A stretch of 61,294 bases of DNA, taken from NCBI GenBank assembly GCA_030148605.1, contig JASBTD010000017.1, positions 1 through 61,294 of the forward strand, written 5' to 3'. This DNA is from Erythrobacter sp. (GTDB taxonomy: Bacteria; Pseudomonadota; Alphaproteobacteria; Sphingomonadales; Sphingomonadaceae). The notes below the pieces were generated by a model that ran no database searches, was not told the DNA's origin, and saw only the letters and a list, made by a program, of their open reading frames with translations. Below, one piece after another: positions 27,268 to 36,657 of the stretch; positions within the stretch are counted from its first letter, which is position 1; every line of letters begins with the position of its first letter. The position numbers were made by a program, and so were the translations under genes.

Positions 27268-28785
27268 TTAGGCGTGCGGGCTAGGGCAATGTCGCGCGAT
27301 AAACTCGGCGTGTTCGGGCATTTCCGCAACGGCCTCTTGCATTGCAGAACGGATCGCCGCCAGCCGGTCTGAAACCGGTACGCTGTCACGCAGATTGGCG
27401 ATGGCGGGTGCGCGCTGCGGCACGATCCCCTGACCAAGGTAAACCGCAATCCAGCTGGGATTGTTGAACAATTCGCGCTCATCCGAAACCAGCAATCCGT
27501 AACTGCGGAAGTGGTCGATCTTGTATTGCAGGCTGTCAGGGATCTCCATTGCTGAGCAATAGCGCCACAACTCCGCATCATCGCGTGTGGTCGCCTTGTA
27601 ATGCAGGATCAGGAAATCCCTGATCCGCTCATATTCAGCGATGGTCTGATTGTTGTATTCCTGCGCCAGCAGTGGTGACATTTCCCGATCAGGGAACAGC
27701 GCGAGCAATCGCAGGATGCCGTATTGGATCAAGTGCAGGCTGGTCGATTCCAGAGGTTCCATAAAACCGGCTGACAGTCCGATCGCAACACAGTTCTTGT
27801 GCCAGAACTTGCGGCGGCGACCGGTGACAAAGCGCAGTACGCGCGGGTCAGCCATCGCTTCACCTTCAAGCGAGTGCATCAGTTCCTCGGTGGCGTCAGC
27901 CTCGCCAATGAATTCGCTACAATGGACATAGCCGTTCCCGGTGCGATGCTGCAGCGGAATGCGCCATTGCCATCCGGCAGATTTGGCAGTCGAGCGTGTG
28001 AAGGGAGCGATCGCGTCACCCTTGGCGCAGGGCACCGCAACGGCGCGATCGCAAGGCAGCCAATGTTGCCAATTCTCGTAGCCTGTCTCCAGCGCATCCT
28101 CGATCAAGAGCCCGCGAAAACCGCTGCAGTCGATAAAGAACTCGGCTTCGATCTTCTCGCCGTTCTCCAGAGTGACGCTTTCGATGAAGCCGTCATGGCT
28201 GCGCAAATTCGCTTCGACCACACGCCCTTCGATGCGCTCCACTCCACGCTGCTCAGCAAAGCGCCGCAGGAATGCAGCATAAAGCGTTGCATCGAAGTGG
28301 TAGGCATAGTCGAAGGTCGACTGGATCCGGCGGCGATCTTGCATCGGGTGCGAGAATTTGCCGGCCTTCGCCATCGCCCAGCACATCGAGAATTCATCAA
28401 TCGGTTCGTCGATACGCCCGGCCAGGCTCTCGCGCATCCAGAAATGATAGAATGGAACCTTGTCAAACTCAGCGCCGAACTGGCCGAAGGGATGAAAATA
28501 GCTGTGCCCCAGCCGCGCCCAATCGACGAATTCGATCCCGAGCTTGTACGATCCGGCCGTTTCCTTGACGAAGGTTGCTTCATCGATCCCCAAGCGATTG
28601 TTGAAGCTGCGGATTGGCGGGATAGTCGCTTCGCCCACTCCCACCGTGCCGATTGCTTCGGATTCGATCAGAGTGATCTTGCACCGCGGGCCTAGCGTGT
28701 CAGCCAAGGCCGCGGCTGTCATCCAGCCCGCGCTGCCTCCGCCGATGATTGCGACCTGCTCAAGCGGTGAGAATGGCTCTGTCAC
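27268..28785 (-). CDS. Flavin-dependent (tryptophan-type) halogenase 2
   Basis: The open frame begins at a TTG (28833); the best start is the GTG at 28785 with GAGG nine bases upstream (an ATG at 28806 lacks a usable site), giving 505 residues. It has IIGGGSAGWMTAAALA for FAD, WQWRIPLQ as the WxWxIP signature, GSYKLGIEFVDW holding the Lys79 counterpart and SAGFMEPLESTSLHLIQ holding the Glu346 counterpart. It is clearly related to halogenase 1 and appears intact. It is the last gene of the operon GH13-GH13-lacI-halogenase, so it is co-expressed with sugar catabolism. Its natural substrate is unknown; free tryptophan is not assumed. Confidence 0.9.
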   Translation of the reverse strand: MTEPFSPLEQVAIIGGGSAGWMTAAALADTLGPRCKITLIESEAIGTVGVGEATIPPIRSFNNRLGIDEATFVKETAGSYKLGIEFVDWARLGHSYFHPFGQFGAEFDKVPFYHFWMRESLAGRIDEPIDEFSMCWAMAKAGKFSHPMQDRRRIQSTFDYAYHFDATLYAAFLRRFAEQRGVERIEGRVVEANLRSHDGFIESVTLENGEKIEAEFFIDCSGFRGLLIEDALETGYENWQHWLPCDRAVAVPCAKGDAIAPFTRSTAKSAGWQWRIPLQHRTGNGYVHCSEFIGEADATEELMHSLEGEAMADPRVLRFVTGRRRKFWHKNCVAIGLSAGFMEPLESTSLHLIQYGILRLLALFPDREMSPLLAQEYNNQTIAEYERIRDFLILHYKATTRDDAELWRYCSAMEIPDSLQYKIDHFRSYGLLVSDERELFNNPSWIAVYLGQGIVPQRAPAIANLRDSVPVSDRLAAIRSAMQEAVAEMPEHAEFIARHCPSPHA

Positions 28786-28820
28786 GATTGATGCCTCAGA
28801 TCCCATCCTGCACGCGGCTG

Positions 28821-29852
28821 TCAGCCACCGCAACTTTCCCGGATTAGCAGGCTCGTCTCAAGCCGGTCTGACGTGGCCCGCCCACCTTGTGAATCGATCA
28901 ATTTGGAAACCAGCATACGGCCGGCAAGGTTGGCATCCTGGTCGATTGTGGTCAGTCGGGGCGTGACCAGCCGCGAAGCTGGAATATTGTCATAGCCGAC
29001 AACAGAGACATCTTCGGGAACCTTGCGGCCGGAACGGGTCAGTGCGCGGATTGCGCCGATCGCGATCAGGTCACTCGCTGCGAAGATCCCGTCGAAGCGG
29101 ATCCCCCGATCGATTGCAGAACGGGTGGCGGCTTCGGCTGAATGCACGTCAAAATGGACCGGGACAGTCAACTCGTCGCGGATCGCGATCCCGGCTTCAT
29201 CCAGAGCGCGGCGATATCCGCGATGGCGCTGTTCCATTTCAGGTGCTTCAGTGTCGCCAAGGAACAGGATGTCCTTCCGGCCAAGCCGCGCGAGATGCGA
29301 TGTTGCGCGTCGTCCGCCGGTCACGTTGTCAGACCCGATCGAAGCATATTTCGCATCCGGAAATTCCGCGCCCCACACCACAAAGCGACCGTCGCGTTCA
29401 GCCAGCGCGTTGAAGGCGTGGTGAAGCGAGCTTTGCCCGATGAAGATCACGCCAGTGGCGCGGCTGGTAGTCATCGCAAATTCGATGTCTTCGCGGCTTC
29501 GCGGGCTGATGTGGCTTATGACCAGATCGGCATTCCGTTCACGCGCAGCTTCAGCGATGCCTGCCAGCAACTCCAGGAAGAACGGGTCCGCCACGCGGGT
29601 TTCGCGCGCTTGCGGAGCAGGTACCACGACGGCGATGGTCGCTTCCGCGCCGATCGGCCCGTTGGGCATCGTGCTGCGGAAATCATAGTCGTGCTCGCGC
29701 GCGATCTTCCAGATTTCCTGCTTGGTCCGGCGCTTGACTGCGGGGCTGTCATTGAGCGCGCGCGATACAGTCGAAATCGAAACGCCGGCTTCGCGCGCGA
29801 TATCTTCCAGTCGCGCATTCTTTCGTGAAGCCTGGCTCGATCCGTCCATCAA
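28821..29852 (-). CDS. LacI-family transcriptional regulator of the maltodextrin locus
   Basis: This 343-residue protein has a LacI helix-turn-helix (RLEDIAREAGVSISTVSRALNDSPAVKRRTKQEIW) and a periplasmic-binding-protein-like sugar domain (TIAVVVPAPQ, DGIFAASDLIAIGAIRALTRSGRKVPEDVSVVGYDNIPAS). It normally represses until a sugar or sugar phosphate binds. It is encoded between the cytoplasmic alpha-glucosidase and halogenase 2, so it is probably autoregulated with them. The candidate operators at 33390-33407 and 33525-33538 lie at the head of this operon and of the divergent MFS operon. Maltose or a short maltodextrin is the likely inducer. Confidence 0.93.
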   Translation of the reverse strand: MMDGSSQASRKNARLEDIAREAGVSISTVSRALNDSPAVKRRTKQEIWKIAREHDYDFRSTMPNGPIGAEATIAVVVPAPQARETRVADPFFLELLAGIAEAARERNADLVISHISPRSREDIEFAMTTSRATGVIFIGQSSLHHAFNALAERDGRFVVWGAEFPDAKYASIGSDNVTGGRRATSHLARLGRKDILFLGDTEAPEMEQRHRGYRRALDEAGIAIRDELTVPVHFDVHSAEAATRSAIDRGIRFDGIFAASDLIAIGAIRALTRSGRKVPEDVSVVGYDNIPASRLVTPRLTTIDQDANLAGRMLVSKLIDSQGGRATSDRLETSLLIRESCGG

Positions 29853-29880
29853 TTGCCTTTCCTAGTCCCGCTGGCACCGG

Positions 29881-31533
29881 CTAGCCAGCGAGTGTTGCCC
29901 AATATCCCGAGCGTCGCGACATGCTGGTCGAAATTGTTCTTCCTGTGCCGACGCCTTGTTCACTTGCGACAATCACAGCGCAGTTGCAATCGAACGGTGG
30001 TTGCCATTCCACGACACCGTCTGACAGATTGAACGCGCACAGCACATCGCCAGAGGGGTGCTTGCGGATGAAAGCGACCACTTCAGCTGGAGTGTCGAGC
30101 AGTTCGATTGAGCCACGTACCATGGCCGGCAAGGCTGTGCGTTGCGCAAGCAAGCGCCGCGTGTAACTCGTCATCGACTGCGGATCTCCGGCTTGTTCGC
30201 TCACCGCATAGGTCGCATGCGCAGGGTCCAGCTTCAGCCAGGTCTGATTGGCATTGGAAAAGCCGGCATGCGGAGCCTTTGCGTCCCATGGCAATGGCGT
30301 GCGCGCACCATCGCGCCCCAGCGTGTGCGGCCAGTTTGTGATCGCTTCGGGGTCCTGCAAGTCTTCGAAGGCAACGAAGCCTTGAGGCAGACCCAATTCC
30401 TCGCCCTGGTAGATGATCGGATTGCCGCGTAGCGCGCAAAGCAACAGCATGTTGAGCCGTGCAATCTGTGCGCTGTCCTCGCCATTGCTCCAGCGCGTTA
30501 TCGCGCGCGGCGCGTCATGGTTGGAGAATGCCCATGATGGCCAGCCTTCCTCTGGTGTGCCCTGCCAATGCTGCAAGCTGTTGCGAACGACCTCTGCAGT
30601 CAGCTGCTCTGCATAAAGGAAGTCGAAATTGTAAGCTGAATCGAGCCGCTTCCCTCCCTCGGTAAAGGCCTTCATCTCTTCCAGCGGTTCAGGCCCACCC
30701 ACTTCAGCAACGGTGAAGCGGCCCGGATATTCATCGATCACCGCACGGATCCGCTCAAGGAATGCGGGAATATCCGCGTGCGACTGATTGTACTTCCTGA
30801 TCTGCATGTCGAACGGCCGCGTAACTTGCTCGATCGGTATGCCCGATGGCGGATTGTCGCGCAGTTCTGGGTCATGCATCGAGAAATTCAGCGCATCGAG
30901 GCGGAAACCATCGACACCGCGGTCAAGCCAGAACCGGGCAGCTTCAAGCAGAGCATCCTGTACGTCGCGATTATGGACGTTGAGGTCCGGCTGGCTGGTC
31001 AGGAAATTATGCAGGTAGTACTGGCGCCGCGGCCCGTCCCATTGCCACGCCGATCCGCCAAAGACCGACTGCCAGTTGGAAGGGGGCGAGCCATCGGGTT
31101 TGGGATCGGCCCAGACATACCAGTCAGCCTTGGGATTGGTGCGGTCCTGCCGGCTTTCCTTGAACCAGGCGTGCTCGTCTGACGTATGCGAATAGACCTG
31201 GTCGATGATGACTTTGAGGCCGAGCTTGTGCGCTTTGGCAACGATCGCATCAAAATCATCGAAATCGCCGAAACTCGGATCGATTCCGCAATAATCCGCC
31301 ACGTCATAGCCGAAGTCTTTCATCGGCGAGGTGAAGAAAGGCGAGATCCAGATCCCGTCAACGCCCAGCGATGCGATGTAGTCAAGCCCTTCAACGATCC
31401 CTCTCAGATCGCCGATTCCGTTGCCATTGGTATCGCGGAAGCTGCGCGGATAGATCTGATAGATAACCGCGCCGCGCCACCATTCCTCGCCGGCAACAGG
31501 GCTGTTTGCAGCTGTAATCGCAGTGGCCATCAA
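29881..31533 (-). CDS. GH13 alpha-glucosidase (cytoplasmic)
   Basis: This 550-residue enzyme lacks a signal peptide. WWRGAVIYQIYPRSFRDTNGNGIGDLRGI is the standard oligo-1,6-glucosidase/alpha-glucosidase opening. GVDGFRLDALNF holds the catalytic Asp nucleophile, RFTVAEVGG the general-acid Glu and WAFSNHDAPRAI the third catalytic Asp. IIDQVYSHTSDEHAWF is region I. It hydrolyses terminal alpha-1,4 (or alpha-1,6) glucose from imported oligosaccharides. The ATG overlaps the upstream lipoprotein amylase stop by 4 bases (31530-31533), and the lacI gene follows 28 bases downstream. Confidence 0.93.
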   Translation of the reverse strand: MMATAITAANSPVAGEEWWRGAVIYQIYPRSFRDTNGNGIGDLRGIVEGLDYIASLGVDGIWISPFFTSPMKDFGYDVADYCGIDPSFGDFDDFDAIVAKAHKLGLKVIIDQVYSHTSDEHAWFKESRQDRTNPKADWYVWADPKPDGSPPSNWQSVFGGSAWQWDGPRRQYYLHNFLTSQPDLNVHNRDVQDALLEAARFWLDRGVDGFRLDALNFSMHDPELRDNPPSGIPIEQVTRPFDMQIRKYNQSHADIPAFLERIRAVIDEYPGRFTVAEVGGPEPLEEMKAFTEGGKRLDSAYNFDFLYAEQLTAEVVRNSLQHWQGTPEEGWPSWAFSNHDAPRAITRWSNGEDSAQIARLNMLLLCALRGNPIIYQGEELGLPQGFVAFEDLQDPEAITNWPHTLGRDGARTPLPWDAKAPHAGFSNANQTWLKLDPAHATYAVSEQAGDPQSMTSYTRRLLAQRTALPAMVRGSIELLDTPAEVVAFIRKHPSGDVLCAFNLSDGVVEWQPPFDCNCAVIVASEQGVGTGRTISTSMSRRSGYWATLAG

Positions 31534-33356
31534 TCGTTACTTTCCAGGATACAGGCCGCGTAGCCGAACGGCGGCAATTCTAATTTCAGGGTGCCGCGCG
31601 TTGAAATCGCAGCAGGACAAGCGGCGAGGAGTGATTGCACGCTGCTAGCGCGATAATTGATTTCAACCGAGCGGGCCAGCATCTGGTCAGATGTATTGAA
31701 GGCAATCAGCACGCGTTGGCCCGTCTCTGGATCGTGCCGCTCGACTGCAAGCAGGCCCGGCCCTTCGTGATCAAAGGCGCGAATGCTGGTCAACCCGCGG
31801 CGCAATGCAGGGCTGCCGCTACGCGCTTTGGCCAGCTTCGCGATCTCCTTATAGATCGGATGCTGCGTGTCGAAATTGTCGGCTGCGGTGGTGATGTCAC
31901 TGCCGATCAGATTGTTGTCATTGTAAAAATATGTCCGGCTCGGGAACATGTCCTCACGCGCGAGCTGGTCATTGCCATCGGAGATGAAGCCCTGTTCGTC
32001 GCCGTAATACACGGTCGGAACGCCTCGCAGCAGGAACATCATGGCATGGCCCAGCTTGACGCGCGACAACAGCTCCTGCTCGTCGTCGGAACCGCTCATG
32101 TCGCGCACGAACATCGAAAAACGCCCGAAGTCATGATTGCCAAGAAAGGTGGGCAGGCCCAGTGCGGTTGATGCTCCGCCCGGATAGATCGCATCTTGAG
32201 CCAGAAATTCTGCCATTGTGCGCGGTGGCTCCTTGCCACTGACAACCAGCTGAGCCGCTTTGGCAAAGCCCATGTCGAGCGCGTAGGGCAGCCCGCTTTC
32301 AGCCATCACTTGCGCGGCCAGCGTAGCGTTGGGTTCTTCGTAAGCGATCTCGCCGAAAATATGAAAGTGATTGATCCCGTTTGCCCGAGCACGCTCCTGC
32401 ATCGCAGGGACAAAGCGCTGCCAGAATTCCGGATTAACGTGTTTCGCAGTGTCGATGCGGAAGCCGTCAATCTTGAACTGTTCGATCCAGTCGCCGAAGA
32501 TCTCGATCATCCCGTCAACGACGCGTGGGTTTTCCGTGGCCAGATCATCGAGGCCGGAGAAGTCACCGTAAACGCTGCTCTCGCCGATCCAGTGCGAGTT
32601 GCCGCGATTGTGGTAGTAGATCGGATCATTCAGCCACGCGGGTACTTTAATGTCGCGCTCGGCTTCTGGAACAACCGGCGTGTAAGCGAATGCCGGGTCG
32701 GTCAGCTTGGCCCAGTTCTCAGCGGTGGCGACATCGTCTCCGGCAAAGTCTTCATTGATCGTGATGCCATCCGGGCCACCCCGCGTCGAGAAAGGAAATT
32801 CGCCTTTGCTGCGATAGGCATAGGCGTTCGCTTCACCTTCCTCGTATCCGATCACGTCAGCTGTGTGATTGGTGATGATGTCCATATAGACTTTCATCCC
32901 GCGCGCATGCGCTGCTTCGACAAAGGCCTTGAACTCCTCATTCGTGCCGAAGTGTGGATCGACGCTGGTGAAATCAGTTACCCAATATCCATGGTAGCCG
33001 GCGCTCTCCTCTCCAGGCCGGCCCTGGACAGGCTTGTTCTTGAAGATCGGCGCGAACCAGATCGCTGTCACGCCCATGCCTTCGATATAGTCTAGCTTCT
33101 CTGTCAGACCTTTAAGGTCCCCGCCATGGTAGAAACCCTTGTGCGTTGGGTCGAAGCCGTGATGGAGTGGACCGCCATCGATGCCGCCGCGATCATTGGA
33201 TGGATCGCCATTCGCGAAGCGATCTGGCAAGACAAAGTAGATGACTTCGTCTTCCAACGCGCGCTGTTGCAGCGCCAGGCCATTGCTTTCAGCGGCCTGG
33301 CTACAGGCGGAAAGCGGCAGCAAAGCCGAAAGAATCAGAATCGCGAATTGGCGCAT
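31530..33356 (-). CDS. GH13 alpha-amylase lipoprotein
   Basis: An ATG at 33356 gives a proper lipoprotein signal (MRQFAILILSALLPLSACS); the frame extends to 33398, but those 14 residues are unlikely. The 608-residue protein has GH13 regions DIITNHTAD, FKIDGFRIDTAKHVNPEFW (nucleophile Asp), HIFGEIAYE (acid Glu) and TFLGNHDFGRFS (Asp), and a C-terminal beta-domain. It resembles outer-membrane or periplasmic alpha-amylases/cyclomaltodextrinases that cut maltodextrins after TBDR uptake. It heads the leftward operon GH13 lipoprotein, GH13 glucosidase, lacI, halogenase, and is divergent from the MFS operon. A candidate LacI operator (33390-33407) sits about 35 bases before its start. Confidence 0.9.
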   Translation of the reverse strand: MRQFAILILSALLPLSACSQAAESNGLALQQRALEDEVIYFVLPDRFANGDPSNDRGGIDGGPLHHGFDPTHKGFYHGGDLKGLTEKLDYIEGMGVTAIWFAPIFKNKPVQGRPGEESAGYHGYWVTDFTSVDPHFGTNEEFKAFVEAAHARGMKVYMDIITNHTADVIGYEEGEANAYAYRSKGEFPFSTRGGPDGITINEDFAGDDVATAENWAKLTDPAFAYTPVVPEAERDIKVPAWLNDPIYYHNRGNSHWIGESSVYGDFSGLDDLATENPRVVDGMIEIFGDWIEQFKIDGFRIDTAKHVNPEFWQRFVPAMQERARANGINHFHIFGEIAYEEPNATLAAQVMAESGLPYALDMGFAKAAQLVVSGKEPPRTMAEFLAQDAIYPGGASTALGLPTFLGNHDFGRFSMFVRDMSGSDDEQELLSRVKLGHAMMFLLRGVPTVYYGDEQGFISDGNDQLAREDMFPSRTYFYNDNNLIGSDITTAADNFDTQHPIYKEIAKLAKARSGSPALRRGLTSIRAFDHEGPGLLAVERHDPETGQRVLIAFNTSDQMLARSVEINYRASSVQSLLAACPAAISTRGTLKLELPPFGYAACILESND

Positions 33357-33389
33357 GTCGAAGCCTCCCCTGCGCATCAAATGGCACTT

Positions 33390-33407
33390 TTTGCGCATTT
33401 TCGCAAA
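33390..33407. promoter_or_regulatory. Candidate LacI operator 1
   Basis: TTTGCG-CATTTT-CGCAAA is a perfect 6-bp inverted repeat. With operator 2 it fits TTGCNNANTTTNGCAN, a typical size and CG-centred symmetry for LacI-family sites. It covers the promoter of the amylase-led operon. Confidence 0.5.
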
Positions 33408-33524
33408 CTTTTGTTTTCATGCATCGGCTGCGCGAAAAACACAGAATACCCTTTATTTGCTGATATATGCTTGAAAAGCAGCAATCCTTTTAGTCAAATT
33501 GTGAGCAGAATTTTTAGAAAAACT

Positions 33525-33538
33525 TGCAAAATTTTGCA
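33525..33538. promoter_or_regulatory. Candidate LacI operator 2
   Basis: TGCAAAATTTTGCA is a perfect 14-bp palindrome, about 130 bases before the MFS transporter start. Together with operator 1 it could support DNA looping across the divergent promoter. Confidence 0.5.
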
Positions 33539-33668
33539 GACAAGTCAGACTGGTGTGCGAACGCGCTTGGTACATAGCGTATGGGAGATGGCAGCAAAGG
33601 ATGGTCGCTGAGCCAGTTGCTCATGTGATCCATCCGCTGAAAGCTGTCCATGGGGAAGGGCGATTGCA

Positions 33669-35240
33669 ATGAAAAAGCCGGCGATGAATCCAGCGCAAAT
33701 CTGGAACATGAGTTTCGGATTCCTCGGCATCCAGATCGGTTTTGACTTGCAAAACGGCAATGTCAGCCGGATTTTCCAGACACTGGGTGCAGAAGTTAAC
33801 GAGCTTGCGATTCTGTGGATCGCCGCACCGATGACAGGGCTGATCATCCAGCCCATCATCGGGCATCTCTCGGACAAGACTTGGGGCCGGTTTGGTCGCC
33901 GCCGTCCATACTTCCTGCTCGGCGCGCTCCTGGCCAGCCTGGCGCTGTTCGTGATGCCCAATTCGCCCACGCTGTGGGTCGCAGCCGGCATGTTGTGGAT
34001 CATGGATGCCTCGCTCAACATCACAATGGAGCCGTTCAGGGCTTTCGTGGGTGACAATCTGCCCGATCAGCAGCGCACCATGGGCTATGCAATGCAAAGC
34101 TTCTTTATCGGCGTGGGCGCAGTGATCGCAGGGGCGCTGCCCTGGATCATGACCAATTGGTTGGGGCTGAGCAATGTCGCACCGGTGGGGGAGATTCCGG
34201 AGACAGTCCATTGGGCCTTCTACATCGGTGGTGCGGCGCTGTTCGCTGCTGTTGCCTGGACGGTATTCAAAACCAAGGAATACAGCCCGGAGCAACTGGC
34301 CGCTTTCGAAACCGCGCGGCAGGAAGCGCTGGGTCTTGATATAGATGATGGTTCGAGCGTGCACCGCAGCGCCAGCCAGTTCCGGAATGGCGGGCTGGTG
34401 TGGATTGTGGCGGGTATCGCATTCGCCTTGTTCGTCTTCTACGCGCGTTCCGATCCTCGCCCTGAATGGCTCGGCGAGATCGAAGTCGCCAAAGAGCTGT
34501 TCGTGCTGGCCGGGCTTATCGCAGCCTTTGGCTTGATCCAGATGGTCGCAGCCATGATGCGCAGCAGTAGCCGCGACGAAAACGGCTTCATGGAAGTGGT
34601 CAACGACCTGTTCGCCATGCCCAGGACAATGCGCCAGCTTGCCGTGGTGCAATTCTTCAGCTGGTTCGCGATGTTCGCGATGTGGATTTACGGCACGCCT
34701 GCAGTGGCCGAGTTTCACTTTGCTTCGCCTGATCCGGCGACCCGCGGTTATCAGGATGCAGCCGACTGGTGGAGCCTGCTCGGATCTGTACGCAACGGGA
34801 TTGCTGCCGCTGCGGCGCTTGGCTTTATCTGGCTTGCCACCAGGATCGACCGCAAGCGGTTGCATGCAGCCAACCTGCTGATCGGGTCGGCCGGGTTTGC
34901 CTCTATGCTGTTCATCCTTGATCCGGGCCTGCTGTGGATTGCGATGGTTGGTGTCGGCATCGCCTGGGCATCGATCGTTTCGCTGCCTTACGCGATCCTC
35001 TCCGGCTCTGTGCCCGCGAACAAGATGGGCATCTATATGGGCATCTTTAACATCTTCATTGTGGTCCCGCAGTTGGTCGCTGCAACGCTGCTCGGTTTCC
35101 TGCTAACAACCTTTTTCGACGGCGCGCCGATCTATGCGCTGATGATTTCAGCAGCTTCCTTCCTTGTGGCGGCGGTTGCGACGCTTTTTGTCGACGATGC
35201 CGCCGGAGAAGCTGTCGCAGGCAAGGAGATCGCAGCATGA
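33669..35240 (+). CDS. MFS-type (GPH/SLC45-like) maltose or glucoside transporter
   Basis: This 523-residue polytopic protein has about 12 membrane segments. LIIQPIIGHLSDKTWGRFGRRRPYFLLGALLASL contains the loop 2-3 signature (DKxxGRxGRRRP) typical of sugar:cation symporters of the SLC45/MalY/sucrose-transporter type. Caulobacter MalY, in a similar locus, is the closest functional parallel. It would move maltose or maltodextrin from periplasm to cytoplasm. An internal loop of about 70 residues (TKEYSPEQLAAFETARQEALG) separates the halves. The ATG has GGGGAAGGG upstream. Its stop overlaps the next gene's ATG (ATGA). Confidence 0.88.
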   Translation: MKKPAMNPAQIWNMSFGFLGIQIGFDLQNGNVSRIFQTLGAEVNELAILWIAAPMTGLIIQPIIGHLSDKTWGRFGRRRPYFLLGALLASLALFVMPNSPTLWVAAGMLWIMDASLNITMEPFRAFVGDNLPDQQRTMGYAMQSFFIGVGAVIAGALPWIMTNWLGLSNVAPVGEIPETVHWAFYIGGAALFAAVAWTVFKTKEYSPEQLAAFETARQEALGLDIDDGSSVHRSASQFRNGGLVWIVAGIAFALFVFYARSDPRPEWLGEIEVAKELFVLAGLIAAFGLIQMVAAMMRSSSRDENGFMEVVNDLFAMPRTMRQLAVVQFFSWFAMFAMWIYGTPAVAEFHFASPDPATRGYQDAADWWSLLGSVRNGIAAAAALGFIWLATRIDRKRLHAANLLIGSAGFASMLFILDPGLLWIAMVGVGIAWASIVSLPYAILSGSVPANKMGIYMGIFNIFIVVPQLVAATLLGFLLTTFFDGAPIYALMISAASFLVAAVATLFVDDAAGEAVAGKEIAA

Positions 35241-36616
35241 TCCGGAAGATTACAGCCCCGCTCGCACTGCTTGCTGCGCTGGCCGCATGCGGTGAAGCGG
35301 CGAGCTCGCCTCAGAGCTATGAGCCTCAGCCCTATGTCCAACTCGAGAATGCCGAATGGACGCGCGACGCGGTGATCTATCAGCTGAACACGCGCCAGTT
35401 CACGCAGGAAGGCACTTTCGCAGCAGCGCAAGGGCATCTGCCGCGTCTGGCGGATATGGGAATTGATATCATCTGGCTGATGCCGATCCATCCGATCGGC
35501 GAAGTGAATCGCAAGGGAACACTGGGCAGTCCCTATGCGGTGAAAGACTATCGTGCGGTAAATCCCGATCTCGGGACGGAAGAAGAGTTTCGTGCCTTTG
35601 TCGATGCCGCGCATGAGCTGGGCATGAAGGTCATCCTTGACTGGGTGGCCAACCATTCAGCGTGGGACAACCCGCTCACGACCGAGCATCCTGAGTGGTA
35701 TAGCCGCACGCCAGAGGGCGAGCTGATGCCGCCTGAAGGCACTGACTGGTTCGACACAGTCGACTTCGATTACTCGCAATCTGGTTTGCGCGAATACATG
35801 ACAGGCAGCCTTGCCTATTGGGTGCGCGAGATTGGCGTTGACGGCTATCGCGCCGATGTCGCCGGATATGTCCCGCTGGATTTTTGGGAGACGGCCCGCG
35901 CAGAGCTTGACGCTATCAAGCCGGTGTTCATGCTAGCCGAGTGGGAGACACGTGATCTCCATGCCAGAGCTTTCGACGCGACGTATGGCTGGGGTTTCAA
36001 GGAAGAGCTTCAAAAGATCGCTCGGGGCCAAGGTAACGCAGGCAATATACGTGGGTACTTCGCGGGACAGAAAGTTACATGGCCGCATGCCGCGATGCGG
36101 ATGAACTACACTGACAACCATGACCAGAACTCGTGGGATGGCGTGGCATCCGAAATTTATGGCCCAGCCTATGAAGCGGCGATTGCGCTGAGCTTTGTCG
36201 GCAAGGGCACGCCGCTGATCTATAATGGCCAGGAAGCTGATCTCGATCGCCAGCTCGAGTTCTTCGAAAAGGATGAAATCGAGTGGAAGGAAGGGCGGTA
36301 TGAGCGCCTGTTCCGCCAGCTGATCGCGCTCAAGACCGAAGAGCCAGCCTTGTGGAACGGACGTCACGGCGCACCGATGGTTGATGTGCCGAATAGCGCG
36401 AGCGAGGACGTATACAGCTTTGTGCGCGGCGAGCCGGGCGCGCGTGTATTTGCCGTCTTCAACCTGTCGCCACGCGCGCAAATGGTGAGCTTCTCGCATG
36501 AGCGGCACACCGGCGAATACAGTGACGCGTTGAGCAGTGAGGCGGTGACATTCGATACCGCCAGCGAAATTTCGCTCATGCCGTGGGGCTATCGCCTCTT
36601 CCGCGAATCCGACTGA
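35237..36616 (+). CDS. GH13 alpha-amylase-family lipoprotein
   Basis: This 459-residue protein has the lipoprotein signal MIRKITAPLALLAALAACGEA. Catalytic regions are VILDWVANHSAWDN, VDGYRADVAGYVPLDFW (nucleophile Asp), VFMLAEWET (acid Glu) and YTDNHDQNSWDG (Asp). It belongs with periplasmic alpha-amylases and neopullulanase-like enzymes. It is the second lipidated GH13 of the locus, so two amylases probably share breakdown of imported or surface-bound maltodextrin. Translation is coupled to the MFS gene through an ATGA overlap; the GH97 gene follows 41 bases later. Confidence 0.9.
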   Translation: MIRKITAPLALLAALAACGEAASSPQSYEPQPYVQLENAEWTRDAVIYQLNTRQFTQEGTFAAAQGHLPRLADMGIDIIWLMPIHPIGEVNRKGTLGSPYAVKDYRAVNPDLGTEEEFRAFVDAAHELGMKVILDWVANHSAWDNPLTTEHPEWYSRTPEGELMPPEGTDWFDTVDFDYSQSGLREYMTGSLAYWVREIGVDGYRADVAGYVPLDFWETARAELDAIKPVFMLAEWETRDLHARAFDATYGWGFKEELQKIARGQGNAGNIRGYFAGQKVTWPHAAMRMNYTDNHDQNSWDGVASEIYGPAYEAAIALSFVGKGTPLIYNGQEADLDRQLEFFEKDEIEWKEGRYERLFRQLIALKTEEPALWNGRHGAPMVDVPNSASEDVYSFVRGEPGARVFAVFNLSPRAQMVSFSHERHTGEYSDALSSEAVTFDTASEISLMPWGYRLFRESD

Positions 36617-36657
36617 AACTCTGATCCCGATTTGAAATCTCGTCAGGAGAGCCAATA

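Larger units (their letters stand above)
33357..33668. other. Divergent promoter region of the two maltodextrin operons
   Basis: These 312 bases have no credible gene and are clearly AT-richer than the flanks. They contain the two candidate LacI operators, 135 bases apart, and GGGGAAGGG ahead of the MFS start. The longer antisense frame 33621-34865 is a shadow of the MFS gene. Confidence 0.6.

Noticed and set aside
33621..34865. 414-residue frame on the minus strand opposite the MFS gene
   Set aside because: It is antisense to a clear 12-helix transporter, its residues show no domain, and long antisense frames are common in this GC-rich coding DNA.
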